DNA from: Bacillota bacterium
GTDB taxonomy: Bacteria > Bacillota > Clostridia > DSM-8532
DNA: 64,000 nucleotides
Direction: 5' to 3'
Assembly: GCA_023411795.1 (NCBI GenBank)
Contig: JAEYOK010000035.1
Coordinates: 62,001 to 126,000, forward strand
A program made the position numbers and the translations under genes. Below, in pieces: positions 1 to 8,531 of this stretch (positions are counted from its first letter, which is position 1; each line of letters begins with the position of its first letter). The notes under the pieces were generated by a model. It did not search any database. It saw only the letters and a list, made by a program, of their open reading frames with translations, and was not told the origin of the DNA.

Positions 1-3000
1 ATAATCACGAATATATGTGGTAAGAAAATATCCTTGCCTGCTATTTTCAAAACTTAAATATCCCTCTTCTTTAATGACGTTACCCGCATAGTTATATTCA
101 AATAGACTGTGTATATACTGGTCTTCTTCTTTATTCACATATTCAATGACTTCTATTCTGTTTCCGTTACTATCATAGACATAATGAGTATGCCTTACCC
201 GTGTATTATCAAGCTTCTGATAAGTATCTACCGGTAGGTTCATGCTATTATAACTAAATCTCATTTCGAATGAAGGGGTATCTATGCCAGATGCAACACT
301 TCCCTCTTTTTTCACTTCCACATTTCCAGCTTTATCATATGCATACCGAGTATAGATGTAATCAGCTGAGCCCTTTTCAATGGTTCTTTCCTCAATCATT
401 CTGCCAAATGCATCATAAATGTACTGAATAACCCTTCCGTTTGGCTCTTCTGTAAATGTAAGCTTGTCCAGACTATTATAAAAATAGCATATCTCATTAT
501 TCAGGGCATCGGTCTTTTTGATCAATCTTCCCAAGTTGTCATATTCGTAACAAGTAGTATTGCCTTCTGCATCCGTTATAGTTGTCATGTTTCCGATAAA
601 ATCATATTTATAGATAGTTACATAGAATACTGAATTGTCCTTTAAAGGGGATATTTCATATTTTGAAAGCCTGTTTAAAATATCGTAGTGGAATTTCTGA
701 AGATAACCCGCCTCATCCTTTTGGGTAACTATTGTTGATGCCTCCTCCCCAGAAGTGAAAGTATAACTCAGAGTGATATTTTCTTTTCTGACAGTATCCT
801 TCTCATAGAACTCTTTTTTCACCAATCGATCAGCGCTGTCATAGGTGAACCGTGCACTATGTCCATTAGCATCAATTTCTTTAAGCTTGTTCCCTCTAAA
901 ATCGTATTCTACCGTTAAATAAGTCCTCCATACCCCTTCATCATACAAGCTTTCTTTAACTTGCCTGCCAAGAGTGTCGAATTCATATCTACGTACAAAT
1001 CCTTGTGCATCAACATATTCTAACTGTGTATTTGCTATGGGGAACTCTTTATATAAATATTGCTTTGATGTGCCGTCTGGATTAATAACTTTAGTTAATC
1101 TCCCAAGCAAATCATATTCATATCCTATTCTATTGCCTTTTCCATCAGTCTTGATCAATATGTTCCCGGTATTAGGGTCATAAGCGTATTGGTTCGCTAT
1201 TTCAACCCCATCCAGTACAGAATACTCCTTAGTTAAGAAAACACCCTTCTGATCAACTCCGTTTAAATCTACACCGTACTCATAACAGGTTACATAATCT
1301 TGTTCAGGAGAACGTACGCTTTTTTGGATCATGTTACCATAGATATCATATTTATAATCAATAATGATATAATCAACCGTATTGCCTATATGCAACTTTT
1401 CTTCTCTAATAATGTTGCCTTTATCATCTGGAATAAATCGTGTCTGGCAAATGGTGTCTTCATCCTGTCGCCACGTCTTTAGCGTGAGTACATGAAAACG
1501 TTCATAATCATAAGTGTAAACAACCATATGTGGATCATCCTCAGCAGGGTAACCCTTTTCATCCCTCTTTGCCAGTGGTCCTACATAATTGGTTAAATTC
1601 CCGCATTTGTCATATCTGAAGTTCTCGATTTTTATAGATGGCTGCCCAATAGGCTTTCCGTCTACCATATTTGTCATAGAAACTTGAACTTTTTTGGGGA
1701 ATCTCATTTCGTCATATTCGGTGACAGTGACTTTTTTATGGTCGCTTCCTTCCTCTGTTTGCTCTATCGTTTCATGTATCCCATTATATGTATATTTAGT
1801 TTTTACACTCTTATCATCCGTATTTTCTGCAAATATAGTTTTTTCAGTATAATACCGGAAAGAATCCTTTAAATATTCTTTATCATCTCCTTTATACTCG
1901 TTAGTTCCAAAACCGTCCGATTCATTTATGTATTTATATGATTCATATGCTTTTAAATTTGTCTGGAATTTATCTGTGAAATTAGTCTTTGTATCGTCAA
2001 AACTGGTTTTAGCCAGTTCCTTTTTCTCCACGATTTTTCTATATTGCATACTTCCGCTGTTTCCGTTCAATTTTTTAGTAAACATACTGTAGGTATAATG
2101 AACCAGACGGTTCTCCTTGCAATAGTCCACCTGCGTTAGATTTTCATATCGGTTGAACGCAGTATATTTAACTCCGTTCATAAACGTAAATCCCAGATCA
2201 GGCTGTTCATACCAGAAATGATATTTTACTTTTCCGTCTACGTCGTATACCCTCTGAAGCCTGGTACGTATGACTTGTTTAGAGTTGCTGACCAGTGAAG
2301 CTGTTTTGTCATATATTATCTTTTTACCGTCAGGTAATGATATAACAACTTGGAACTTCCCCTGCAAGTCACCTGAATCCTGAGTGTTTGGATTCTGTGA
2401 AGCGGTATAGCTGTTTTCTAAACTATAGTTTTGATTCTTTATCGGCGTAACTTTAAAGCTGTAATCCTCATTGTAGCTTATGGTAACCTCACGTCCAACG
2501 CTATCGATTATTTTAGATATAAGTTTTTTAGATTTTGTAGTTCCGTCAATTGTATACCTTTGTGTTATATACTCAAATTTAATTGTATTGTCATACCTGT
2601 CTACGATTCCAATGACTCTTCCATCATCAGAAAAATATGTCTTCTTACCATCCTTCCCCACCATTTTAAATTTGGAGGTTCCATCACTTTGGCTGTTTGA
2701 AAAACCTGTGTCTTCAGTAATCACGACATCCTCAATGGTCTGGTTTTCAGGGATGTACGTTTTTACCTCATCTTGGGTACTCTTTTGTTTTAAACTATAA
2801 ACATCTCCGCTTTCAGAATGCAAAAAAATATGAGTCGTTCCGTCAGTGTTTTTCTTTACTTCCATTGATGGAAATGAAAACCGTATTCCTATACCCAAAT
2901 TATATCGGTCTTCAATAAATGATGATGTATTTACGTCTGAATATACGGTATCGACCCACGCTCCAAAGTAGTATTGTGTATTCATCTCTTTCACATTGGA

Positions 3001-3297
3001 ATAATCGCTACTGTACAGACGCTTTATTTCAAGATCCAGCCCATTTCTACCAGGGAGCACATAATCAGTTTGGGCAATACTTAAGCTACCGCTTTGAGGA
3101 TTGATATGCTCCTCTATCGTATTGTTTTTCAAATAAACCGGTGATAGCATTGTATTGTATTGAACCTTTGGTCCCACTAAATTATTAAGATTCTCTTCCA
3201 GTGTTTCTGCATATGATACATTGCCTAAGAGGCAAAGGAACAGCAGGATAGACATAAAAAATGTTACAAATGGTCTTATAGCTTGCTTTTTCATCAT
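1..3297 (-). CDS. RHS/YD-repeat exported protein, partial (C-terminus beyond left edge)
   Basis: About 1099 codons are open from the start at 3297 to base 1, so the C-terminal part is outside the window. The N-terminus (MMKKQAIRPFVTFF...) is a signal peptide with a hydrophobic core and a likely cleavage after YAE. After about 330 residues of N-terminal region come many YD-type repeats, for example YDLLGRLTKV, YDNLGRLIKK and YDFIGNMTTI, the signature of RHS/wall-associated proteins. Such proteins form a beta-cocoon shell, often enclosing a C-terminal toxin; whether a toxin tip is present cannot be seen here. A GGGGGGA ribosome binding site lies 8 bases before the first ATG. The gene starts 15 bases after the preceding gene ends, so it is the visible tail of the exported-protein operon. 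The alternative ATG at 3294 is equally in frame. Confidence 0.9.
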   Translation of the reverse strand, partial: MMKKQAIRPFVTFFMSILLFLCLLGNVSYAETLEENLNNLVGPKVQYNTMLSPVYLKNNTIEEHINPQSGSLSIAQTDYVLPGRNGLDLEIKRLYSSDYSNVKEMNTQYYFGAWVDTVYSDVNTSSFIEDRYNLGIGIRFSFPSMEVKKNTDGTTHIFLHSESGDVYSLKQKSTQDEVKTYIPENQTIEDVVITEDTGFSNSQSDGTSKFKMVGKDGKKTYFSDDGRVIGIVDRYDNTIKFEYITQRYTIDGTTKSKKLISKIIDSVGREVTISYNEDYSFKVTPIKNQNYSLENSYTASQNPNTQDSGDLQGKFQVVISLPDGKKIIYDKTASLVSNSKQVIRTRLQRVYDVDGKVKYHFWYEQPDLGFTFMNGVKYTAFNRYENLTQVDYCKENRLVHYTYSMFTKKLNGNSGSMQYRKIVEKKELAKTSFDDTKTNFTDKFQTNLKAYESYKYINESDGFGTNEYKGDDKEYLKDSFRYYTEKTIFAENTDDKSVKTKYTYNGIHETIEQTEEGSDHKKVTVTEYDEMRFPKKVQVSMTNMVDGKPIGQPSIKIENFRYDKCGNLTNYVGPLAKRDEKGYPAEDDPHMVVYTYDYERFHVLTLKTWRQDEDTICQTRFIPDDKGNIIREEKLHIGNTVDYIIIDYKYDIYGNMIQKSVRSPEQDYVTCYEYGVDLNGVDQKGVFLTKEYSVLDGVEIANQYAYDPNTGNILIKTDGKGNRIGYEYDLLGRLTKVINPDGTSKQYLYKEFPIANTQLEYVDAQGFVRRYEFDTLGRQVKESLYDEGVWRTYLTVEYDFRGNKLKEIDANGHSARFTYDSADRLVKKEFYEKDTVRKENITLSYTFTSGEEASTIVTQKDEAGYLQKFHYDILNRLSKYEISPLKDNSVFYVTIYKYDFIGNMTTITDAEGNTTCYEYDNLGRLIKKTDALNNEICYFYNSLDKLTFTEEPNGRVIQYIYDAFGRMIEERTIEKGSADYIYTRYAYDKAGNVEVKKEGSVASGIDTPSFEMRFSYNSMNLPVDTYQKLDNTRVRHTHYVYDSNGNRIEVIEYVNKEEDQYIHSLFEYNYAGNVIKEEGYLSFENSRQGYFLTTYIRDY

Positions 3298-3312
3298 ATT
3301 CTGCTTCCCCCC

Positions 3313-4134
3313 TTATTCATACTTTTGCAAATAGTATGTTGCATATATCTGTTCCTTGGTTTCACCAGATCTTATTTTTTCAATAATCTCATTAGGATCT
3401 TTCTCCATTTTCATAGCAATGACAAAGGCAAGAATAACCTTTTCTCTCTCCATTCCATCTTCTGTATATTTGTCAATTTGCTCAGGAGTAACTGAAACAT
3501 GGGGTATTCCCGCTTGTGCATTGAGTACCCCATAACCCGCATTAATATTCTTCCATGACATACCGTCTACCCGATGATTGATAATATCTGATATTGGCTT
3601 TCCGAGTTTTTGGGCTACCCTGTCAGCAATCATAATATCATCTGCTGTAATCTCAGGAATACTCATAAGCTTCTCCAAATGCTCCGGTTCAAAAGAGCTA
3701 GGTACAAACTCCGGGTTACGATCGTTATACGCTTTAAATATAGTCTTCCAGTCCTTCCCCGACTCCTTTTCAAACATCAAGGTTTCAAGGTCTTTCAATT
3801 CACCAAAGCTATCATTTAAAAATTCATATGAAATCAGAATGTCGGACAATTTGTGCCCTGCTTTCAAAAGCTCTTCAATTCTATCCTTGAAAAATTGATG
3901 AACATCAAGCTCAATGAGCAAATTTTTATAGTTGTTTATATTCTTATCAAAGTTTTCTGGATCTGATTGACTAATAATATCCTGAACCTCTTGGGGAATT
4001 ATTACAGTTTTGGTGATGTCACTATTCCCCGTTATTGCGGAGTATGCTGCGTACACTGTGGGGCTGATAAAAGTTAAAGCCATGATTAACACAATCAGTC
4101 TGGTAATTATTTTCTTTTTTTTCATATCAACCAT
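3313..4134 (-). CDS. exported repeat protein of unknown function (273 aa)
   Basis: I do not recognise a named family. The N-terminus (MVDMKKKKIITRLIVLIMALTF) is a typical signal peptide or anchor; the second Met at 4125 could be the true start. The rest is hydrophilic and predicted mostly helical. Three or four diverged copies of a roughly 40-residue unit are visible, each with a helix, a short x-G/K-x-S-x-x-[DE]-I-I turn and a closing W-K-x-I or equivalent: residues around 75-135, 165-205 and 215-265. The same unit occurs once in the next upstream protein (4140-4589). The gene sits 5 bases downstream of that gene and 15 bases upstream of the RHS gene, so the three are surely co-transcribed. 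A role as partner, chaperone or anchor of the RHS protein is inference only. Confidence 0.85.
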   Translation of the reverse strand: MVDMKKKKIITRLIVLIMALTFISPTVYAAYSAITGNSDITKTVIIPQEVQDIISQSDPENFDKNINNYKNLLIELDVHQFFKDRIEELLKAGHKLSDILISYEFLNDSFGELKDLETLMFEKESGKDWKTIFKAYNDRNPEFVPSSFEPEHLEKLMSIPEITADDIMIADRVAQKLGKPISDIINHRVDGMSWKNINAGYGVLNAQAGIPHVSVTPEQIDKYTEDGMEREKVILAFVIAMKMEKDPNEIIEKIRSGETKEQIYATYYLQKYE

Positions 4135-4139
4135 CTCCT

Positions 4140-4589
4140 TTATCTCATGTCCTTCACCGGACTGATTTGCCTTATTTCATCCATAACCTCATCTGCAGGG
4201 TTTTTGGGTTTTACATCTTTAATAGGCAATTCAGGTAGTTGCGGTGTACCTAGTTTTCTCCCCTGGTCTTCCTGCTCAATGTTGTTAGGTATATTAACCA
4301 GCTGAAGCACATTGTTATTCTCGCCATAACTTTCTCCATCAATTTTTAGCTTATCCAGTACATCGTTCCAGCTTCCGTACTGCTTTTTTAGTTGGAGAAT
4401 CTCTTCTGTGGAAGCACCGGTCATACTAGATATATCAGCAGCAATTTTTATGTCGGCTGAACTAAACTCTTCTACCTCTGCTGCTTCAGTATTATAATTT
4501 CTTATTGCAAATGGTATCAAAGTTAATAAAATGGTAATAACCAGTATTAGTGCTAATGATCTAATAATTTTTTTCGATAAACTTCTCAT
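4140..4589 (-). CDS. small exported protein sharing the operon's helical repeat (149 aa)
   Basis: Not a family I recognise. An N-terminal membrane segment (residues about 10-30, IIRSLALILVITILLTLIP) is followed by one copy of the unit seen in the neighbouring 273-residue protein: ADISSMTGASTEEILQLKK followed by a G-S-W-N-D-V-L closing turn (residues about 45-85). The C-terminal 60 residues are proline- and charge-rich and probably unstructured. It ends 5 bases before the 273-residue gene and starts 15 bases after the large FN3 gene, so it is an operon member. Probably extracellular and tethered by the uncleaved N-terminal helix. Confidence 0.82.
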   Translation of the reverse strand: MRSLSKKIIRSLALILVITILLTLIPFAIRNYNTEAAEVEEFSSADIKIAADISSMTGASTEEILQLKKQYGSWNDVLDKLKIDGESYGENNNVLQLVNIPNNIEQEDQGRKLGTPQLPELPIKDVKPKNPADEVMDEIRQISPVKDMR

Positions 4590-4604
4590 TTCTTTTCCCC
4601 CATT

Positions 4605-7600
4605 TTAATTGCTAACTGTATCTATCATCACATCAATATAGGTCTTTCCTCCATTTTTTGAGTGGAATGTAACAGCTGCAATTTCTCCCGACCATGAAGT
4701 TCCTGGTAGAATACTATCATTAACAGTAAACTCGATTTTACCTTCTGAAAGTTTCGCGTTCAGCATTGTTCCATGAATTGGTCCATCTATAATATCTTTA
4801 TTGGGCGTACCTTTGTACAAATCAAAAATCTCCAGCTCTTCAGGGTCGTAAAAAATAACAAATCTTATATTGCTAAAATCCTGAACATTTTCAGCTACTA
4901 GAGAAAGATCAAAGTCTTTTCCTTTTATACAGTCCGCTATATATGTTGGACTGGTCGTACTTCTTGTTAGTATCGGGCTCCATGCTGTTACTCCCGAAAT
5001 ATTTTTTGCACGAATTCGGTATATATGGGAAGTTCCCGGTTCTAGATTCTCATGTATATATTTCTCATTCGTCACTTCCACGATTTCAGTACTGTCAATC
5101 TCAAGTTCATAGCTGTCAGCACCATCCACTCTTTCCCAAAAAAGCTCTATCCGGCTGTTTTCTGCTACAGCCTCCATTTTCACTGGCGTTTGAGGTGGGT
5201 TGGGCAGTGTGCAGAGGAAAAGAATCGCGCACCACTCGCTTAACCCCTCATCATTTCTTACTCTGATTTTATATGTGTGGTAGGTTTCAGGCTGGAGAGA
5301 TGTATGATTATAAGTTCTATCCGATCCGTTATCTATTAGTAATCCGTCTACCTCGATATCATATTTTCCGTCAATGGTGGCTGCTTCCCAACTGATAAGG
5401 ATTGATTCATTGGTAACAATCGCAGCTACATTCGCAAGGGTTATTTCTATATCTTTGTTTTCAGGTAATGTTTCTACAGAAATCTCCTTACTCCACTCAC
5501 TGATACCGCTAATGTTTATCGCCCGAATTCTATAGGTATACTTAACACCGGCTAAAAGACCTGTGTCTGTAAATGCCTCGATATCAGTGCTTACTATTTT
5601 GTTACCGTTTATTTCAACTTCATATTTTTCGGCGTATGGCACCTTATACCAAGACAGACTTATAGACTCATTGTCAGATGACGCCAGAATACTTGATGGG
5701 GTAACTGGTTTTTCAGGCAGTGTAGTGATTGTTACCTCTTCACTCCAGTCACTCTCATAACCTCTGTTTACAGCCTTTACTCGATAGGTATGCTTACTTA
5801 CGGGATCTAATCCCTCATGTTTAAATGTGGTATAACTACCGGTGTAGACAATAACACCATCTGCTAAGATCTTGTAGTTCTCAGCTCTCGGTGCATTGTT
5901 CCAGAATAGCATAATCGTGTTTATGGTTGCACTGGCCGCTAAATTCTCTGGTTTTTCAGGAGGGTCGGGGAGGGTATATACAGAGTATTTTTCACTCCAT
6001 GGACTATCTCCTCCGGTATTGAAAGCAGCAATTCTATAAGTATACTCCGTATCCGGTTCAATATTTTCGAAGATATATTGAGAAGTGTCGGTCCCTTCCA
6101 CTACTACGATTTGATTGTCATTTATTTCAATTCTATAGCCTGTTGAGCCTACAATCCAATCCCAGCCTAAAGTCAATGATCGGTTAGAAACATCTATGGC
6201 CTGTAAATTAGTTGGAGTAGCAGGGGGTAATGGAAGAGTACGGACAATATAAGTTTCACTCCAGTTGCCTACACCTGAAACGTTATTCGTTCTAATCCGT
6301 ATTCTATATTCATTGTTTGCTCCAAGATTGGTACAGGTATATGTAGTATTATTTACTTCCTTAACAAGTACTGAGCCATTCAGTTCAATATCGTAGCCTA
6401 AGGCACCTACAATTTCACCCCATGTTATGGTTATGTCATTTCTTGTCGCTGAAAACCTTACATCGAGTGGGGGACTAGCCAGTGTAGTTCTTTTTACAAT
6501 AGGGCTTAGTTCGGTTTCAATGCCCTCTTCATTTATGGCTCTCGCCTGAAAGTCGTATAGAGTGTTAGAAGAAAGTCCGCTCACAGCAATTCTCCCGTTT
6601 GCCGGTACAAGCCATGAAGTAATAGGCGAATTATTGACGTAAATTCTATATCTAGTTCCTTGGGGATTTCCGTCTAAAAATGTTACGCTTGCTGTAGTTT
6701 CAGATATACTGTCAAGAGTAATTACGGGAACTAACGCTCTGGTATACAGATTCTTCGTATTGGTAGCGATATTGCCTCCCCTGTCCCTCGCCTCGAATTT
6801 TACTGTATACTGCATATTTGGCAGAAGAGAACTTATCGTTTGCGTAGTATTCTTTGTCCATTCACCTACTATACTACCAACAGAATACCTATAAGGATTT
6901 TCAGCCAGACCTGAGAAGTCGTCTGTTGCAGAGCCAGTTATGGTTATTCCTTTTCCGTCATTGGTAGGCGTATAGGTCACGTTCCCTAGTGTCGGTGCTT
7001 GCCTATCCACATAAAAAATAGTAGTTTGCTGAACGGGAGCTTCTTTATTGTCACTCACTTCAAATCTAAGTGTATAACTTCCGTTTGAATATGAACTTAA
7101 ATCAATTGTTTTAAAACTAACAGTTTGCTCAGTGGCTGTATTCGAAACCTCTCTTGTGTCTATAATAATAGCATCGTCACCCAGATACAGCTTACATGTT
7201 AATAAATCTCCATTTGGATCGCAAACACGAATTGATGGTGTCAGCGTTGTATTAAAAACAGTATTTATTGTAGGTATGACTCCGGTAATATATGGTGGTG
7301 CACTAAACTGTTCTTTTTTGATATACCAGTAGCCATCCTTATGTAAACCATTGTCAGGGTACGCTCCATCAACATCTACAATGTCACTCTGAAGCAGACT
7401 ACCTCTGGTTTTTTCCCCACCAACACTTCTTATTTCAAAAATAATCTCTGAGTAATAAGGGTATTGGGATGTATTATAATACATACGTGCACCGCTAATA
7501 GAATATAGCGGTTCGCTGGTACTGTTTTCTATATACTCACCTACACCCTCAAAATGGCCCGTATACTGGTTTACAAAATAATCCCTATATCCGCTTCTAT

Positions 7601-8498
7601 TTATTCGGCTTCCTACATTGACATTAACAGAACCCACAGGCATAGCATAATAGGGGCCGTTACATCGATATTTATCATAGTAATATCCTACACCTGCTAC
7701 AAATCTAACTGTTTTAGATATAGGCTCAGAATTTCCATCTGTTATCTCAAACCGCATTGTATGGGATTTATTAATCAACTCTGTGAGATCAAGCGTAGCA
7801 AAGCTTACAATTTTTTCTATACTTGTATCTGATACAACCTTTATTTCAGCTGGTTCAGTTGAATTATTTAGATAGTACTTACATGTCACTGTATCTCCAT
7901 CTGGGTCGTACACACTTATTGACGGTGTTACGGCAAGACTGTATGCACTATTGTCGACAGGTGCAATTACTGATAATACAGGCGGGGGATTTACTGGATT
8001 CTTCCTCACATACCAGTATCCATCAGTATGAAGTCCATCATTTGGATATGTTTTATTAGGTGCTACTATATCAGATTGTACTAATTTACCTCTAGTTTTT
8101 TCTGATCCATTATCATCAATTTCAAAAATTATAATAACATAATTGGGGTATGGGGATGTGTTGTATATTAGTGTTTTTCCTCGAAGCTCGTATAAATATT
8201 GGGTGGTACTGTTTTCTATATACTCACCCGCTCCTTCAAACTGACCTGAGTATTGATTTATAAAGTATTCCGTATAACCACTTCTATATACTATACCAGT
8301 GTCAGGCACATTCACAGAATTAATTAATTTCGCATAATATGGTCCATTACATGTATATTTGTCGTAGTAATACTCAGGTTCAGCGGCATAGGATTTTATT
8401 TCAGGCATAAATGGGATAGTAGTCGATAAGTTAGAAAGTATGATTATCATACATAGTAAAACACACTTAAACATCTTATTTTTTCTCTTAACCATCAT
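4605..8498 (-). CDS. large exported protein with duplicated N-terminal module, FN3 array and cohesin-like C-terminus
   Basis: 1297 residues. A signal peptide (residues 1-38) is followed by two tandem copies of an unrecognised module that begins YYYDKY-C-NGPYY (about 43-165 and 270-395), each followed by an Ig/cadherin-like domain with a V-x-D-P-D/N-G-D motif. Then come one Ig-like domain (about 500-590) and roughly seven fibronectin type III domains (about 600-1190) with the usual Y-x-[IV]-x-A-x-N pattern. The last 110 residues (FDLSLVAENV... IRFVIFYDPEELEIFDL... GKIEFTVNDS) look like a diverged cohesin or CBM2/3-like beta sandwich. No LPXTG motif or S-layer homology domain is visible, so the attachment mode is unknown. 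It lies 33 bases downstream of the CBM3 gene. The start ATG at 8498 (MMVKRK) could also be 8495. Likely a surface adhesin or scaffold. Confidence 0.9.
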   Translation of the reverse strand: MMVKRKNKMFKCVLLCMIIILSNLSTTIPFMPEIKSYAAEPEYYYDKYTCNGPYYAKLINSVNVPDTGIVYRSGYTEYFINQYSGQFEGAGEYIENSTTQYLYELRGKTLIYNTSPYPNYVIIIFEIDDNGSEKTRGKLVQSDIVAPNKTYPNDGLHTDGYWYVRKNPVNPPPVLSVIAPVDNSAYSLAVTPSISVYDPDGDTVTCKYYLNNSTEPAEIKVVSDTSIEKIVSFATLDLTELINKSHTMRFEITDGNSEPISKTVRFVAGVGYYYDKYRCNGPYYAMPVGSVNVNVGSRINRSGYRDYFVNQYTGHFEGVGEYIENSTSEPLYSISGARMYYNTSQYPYYSEIIFEIRSVGGEKTRGSLLQSDIVDVDGAYPDNGLHKDGYWYIKKEQFSAPPYITGVIPTINTVFNTTLTPSIRVCDPNGDLLTCKLYLGDDAIIIDTREVSNTATEQTVSFKTIDLSSYSNGSYTLRFEVSDNKEAPVQQTTIFYVDRQAPTLGNVTYTPTNDGKGITITGSATDDFSGLAENPYRYSVGSIVGEWTKNTTQTISSLLPNMQYTVKFEARDRGGNIATNTKNLYTRALVPVITLDSISETTASVTFLDGNPQGTRYRIYVNNSPITSWLVPANGRIAVSGLSSNTLYDFQARAINEEGIETELSPIVKRTTLASPPLDVRFSATRNDITITWGEIVGALGYDIELNGSVLVKEVNNTTYTCTNLGANNEYRIRIRTNNVSGVGNWSETYIVRTLPLPPATPTNLQAIDVSNRSLTLGWDWIVGSTGYRIEINDNQIVVVEGTDTSQYIFENIEPDTEYTYRIAAFNTGGDSPWSEKYSVYTLPDPPEKPENLAASATINTIMLFWNNAPRAENYKILADGVIVYTGSYTTFKHEGLDPVSKHTYRVKAVNRGYESDWSEEVTITTLPEKPVTPSSILASSDNESISLSWYKVPYAEKYEVEINGNKIVSTDIEAFTDTGLLAGVKYTYRIRAINISGISEWSKEISVETLPENKDIEITLANVAAIVTNESILISWEAATIDGKYDIEVDGLLIDNGSDRTYNHTSLQPETYHTYKIRVRNDEGLSEWCAILFLCTLPNPPQTPVKMEAVAENSRIELFWERVDGADSYELEIDSTEIVEVTNEKYIHENLEPGTSHIYRIRAKNISGVTAWSPILTRSTTSPTYIADCIKGKDFDLSLVAENVQDFSNIRFVIFYDPEELEIFDLYKGTPNKDIIDGPIHGTMLNAKLSEGKIEFTVNDSILPGTSWSGEIAAVTFHSKNGGKTYIDVMIDTVSN

Positions 8499-8531
8499 GT
8501 AGAAACAGCTCCTTCTTTTTACCCAGTTTCT

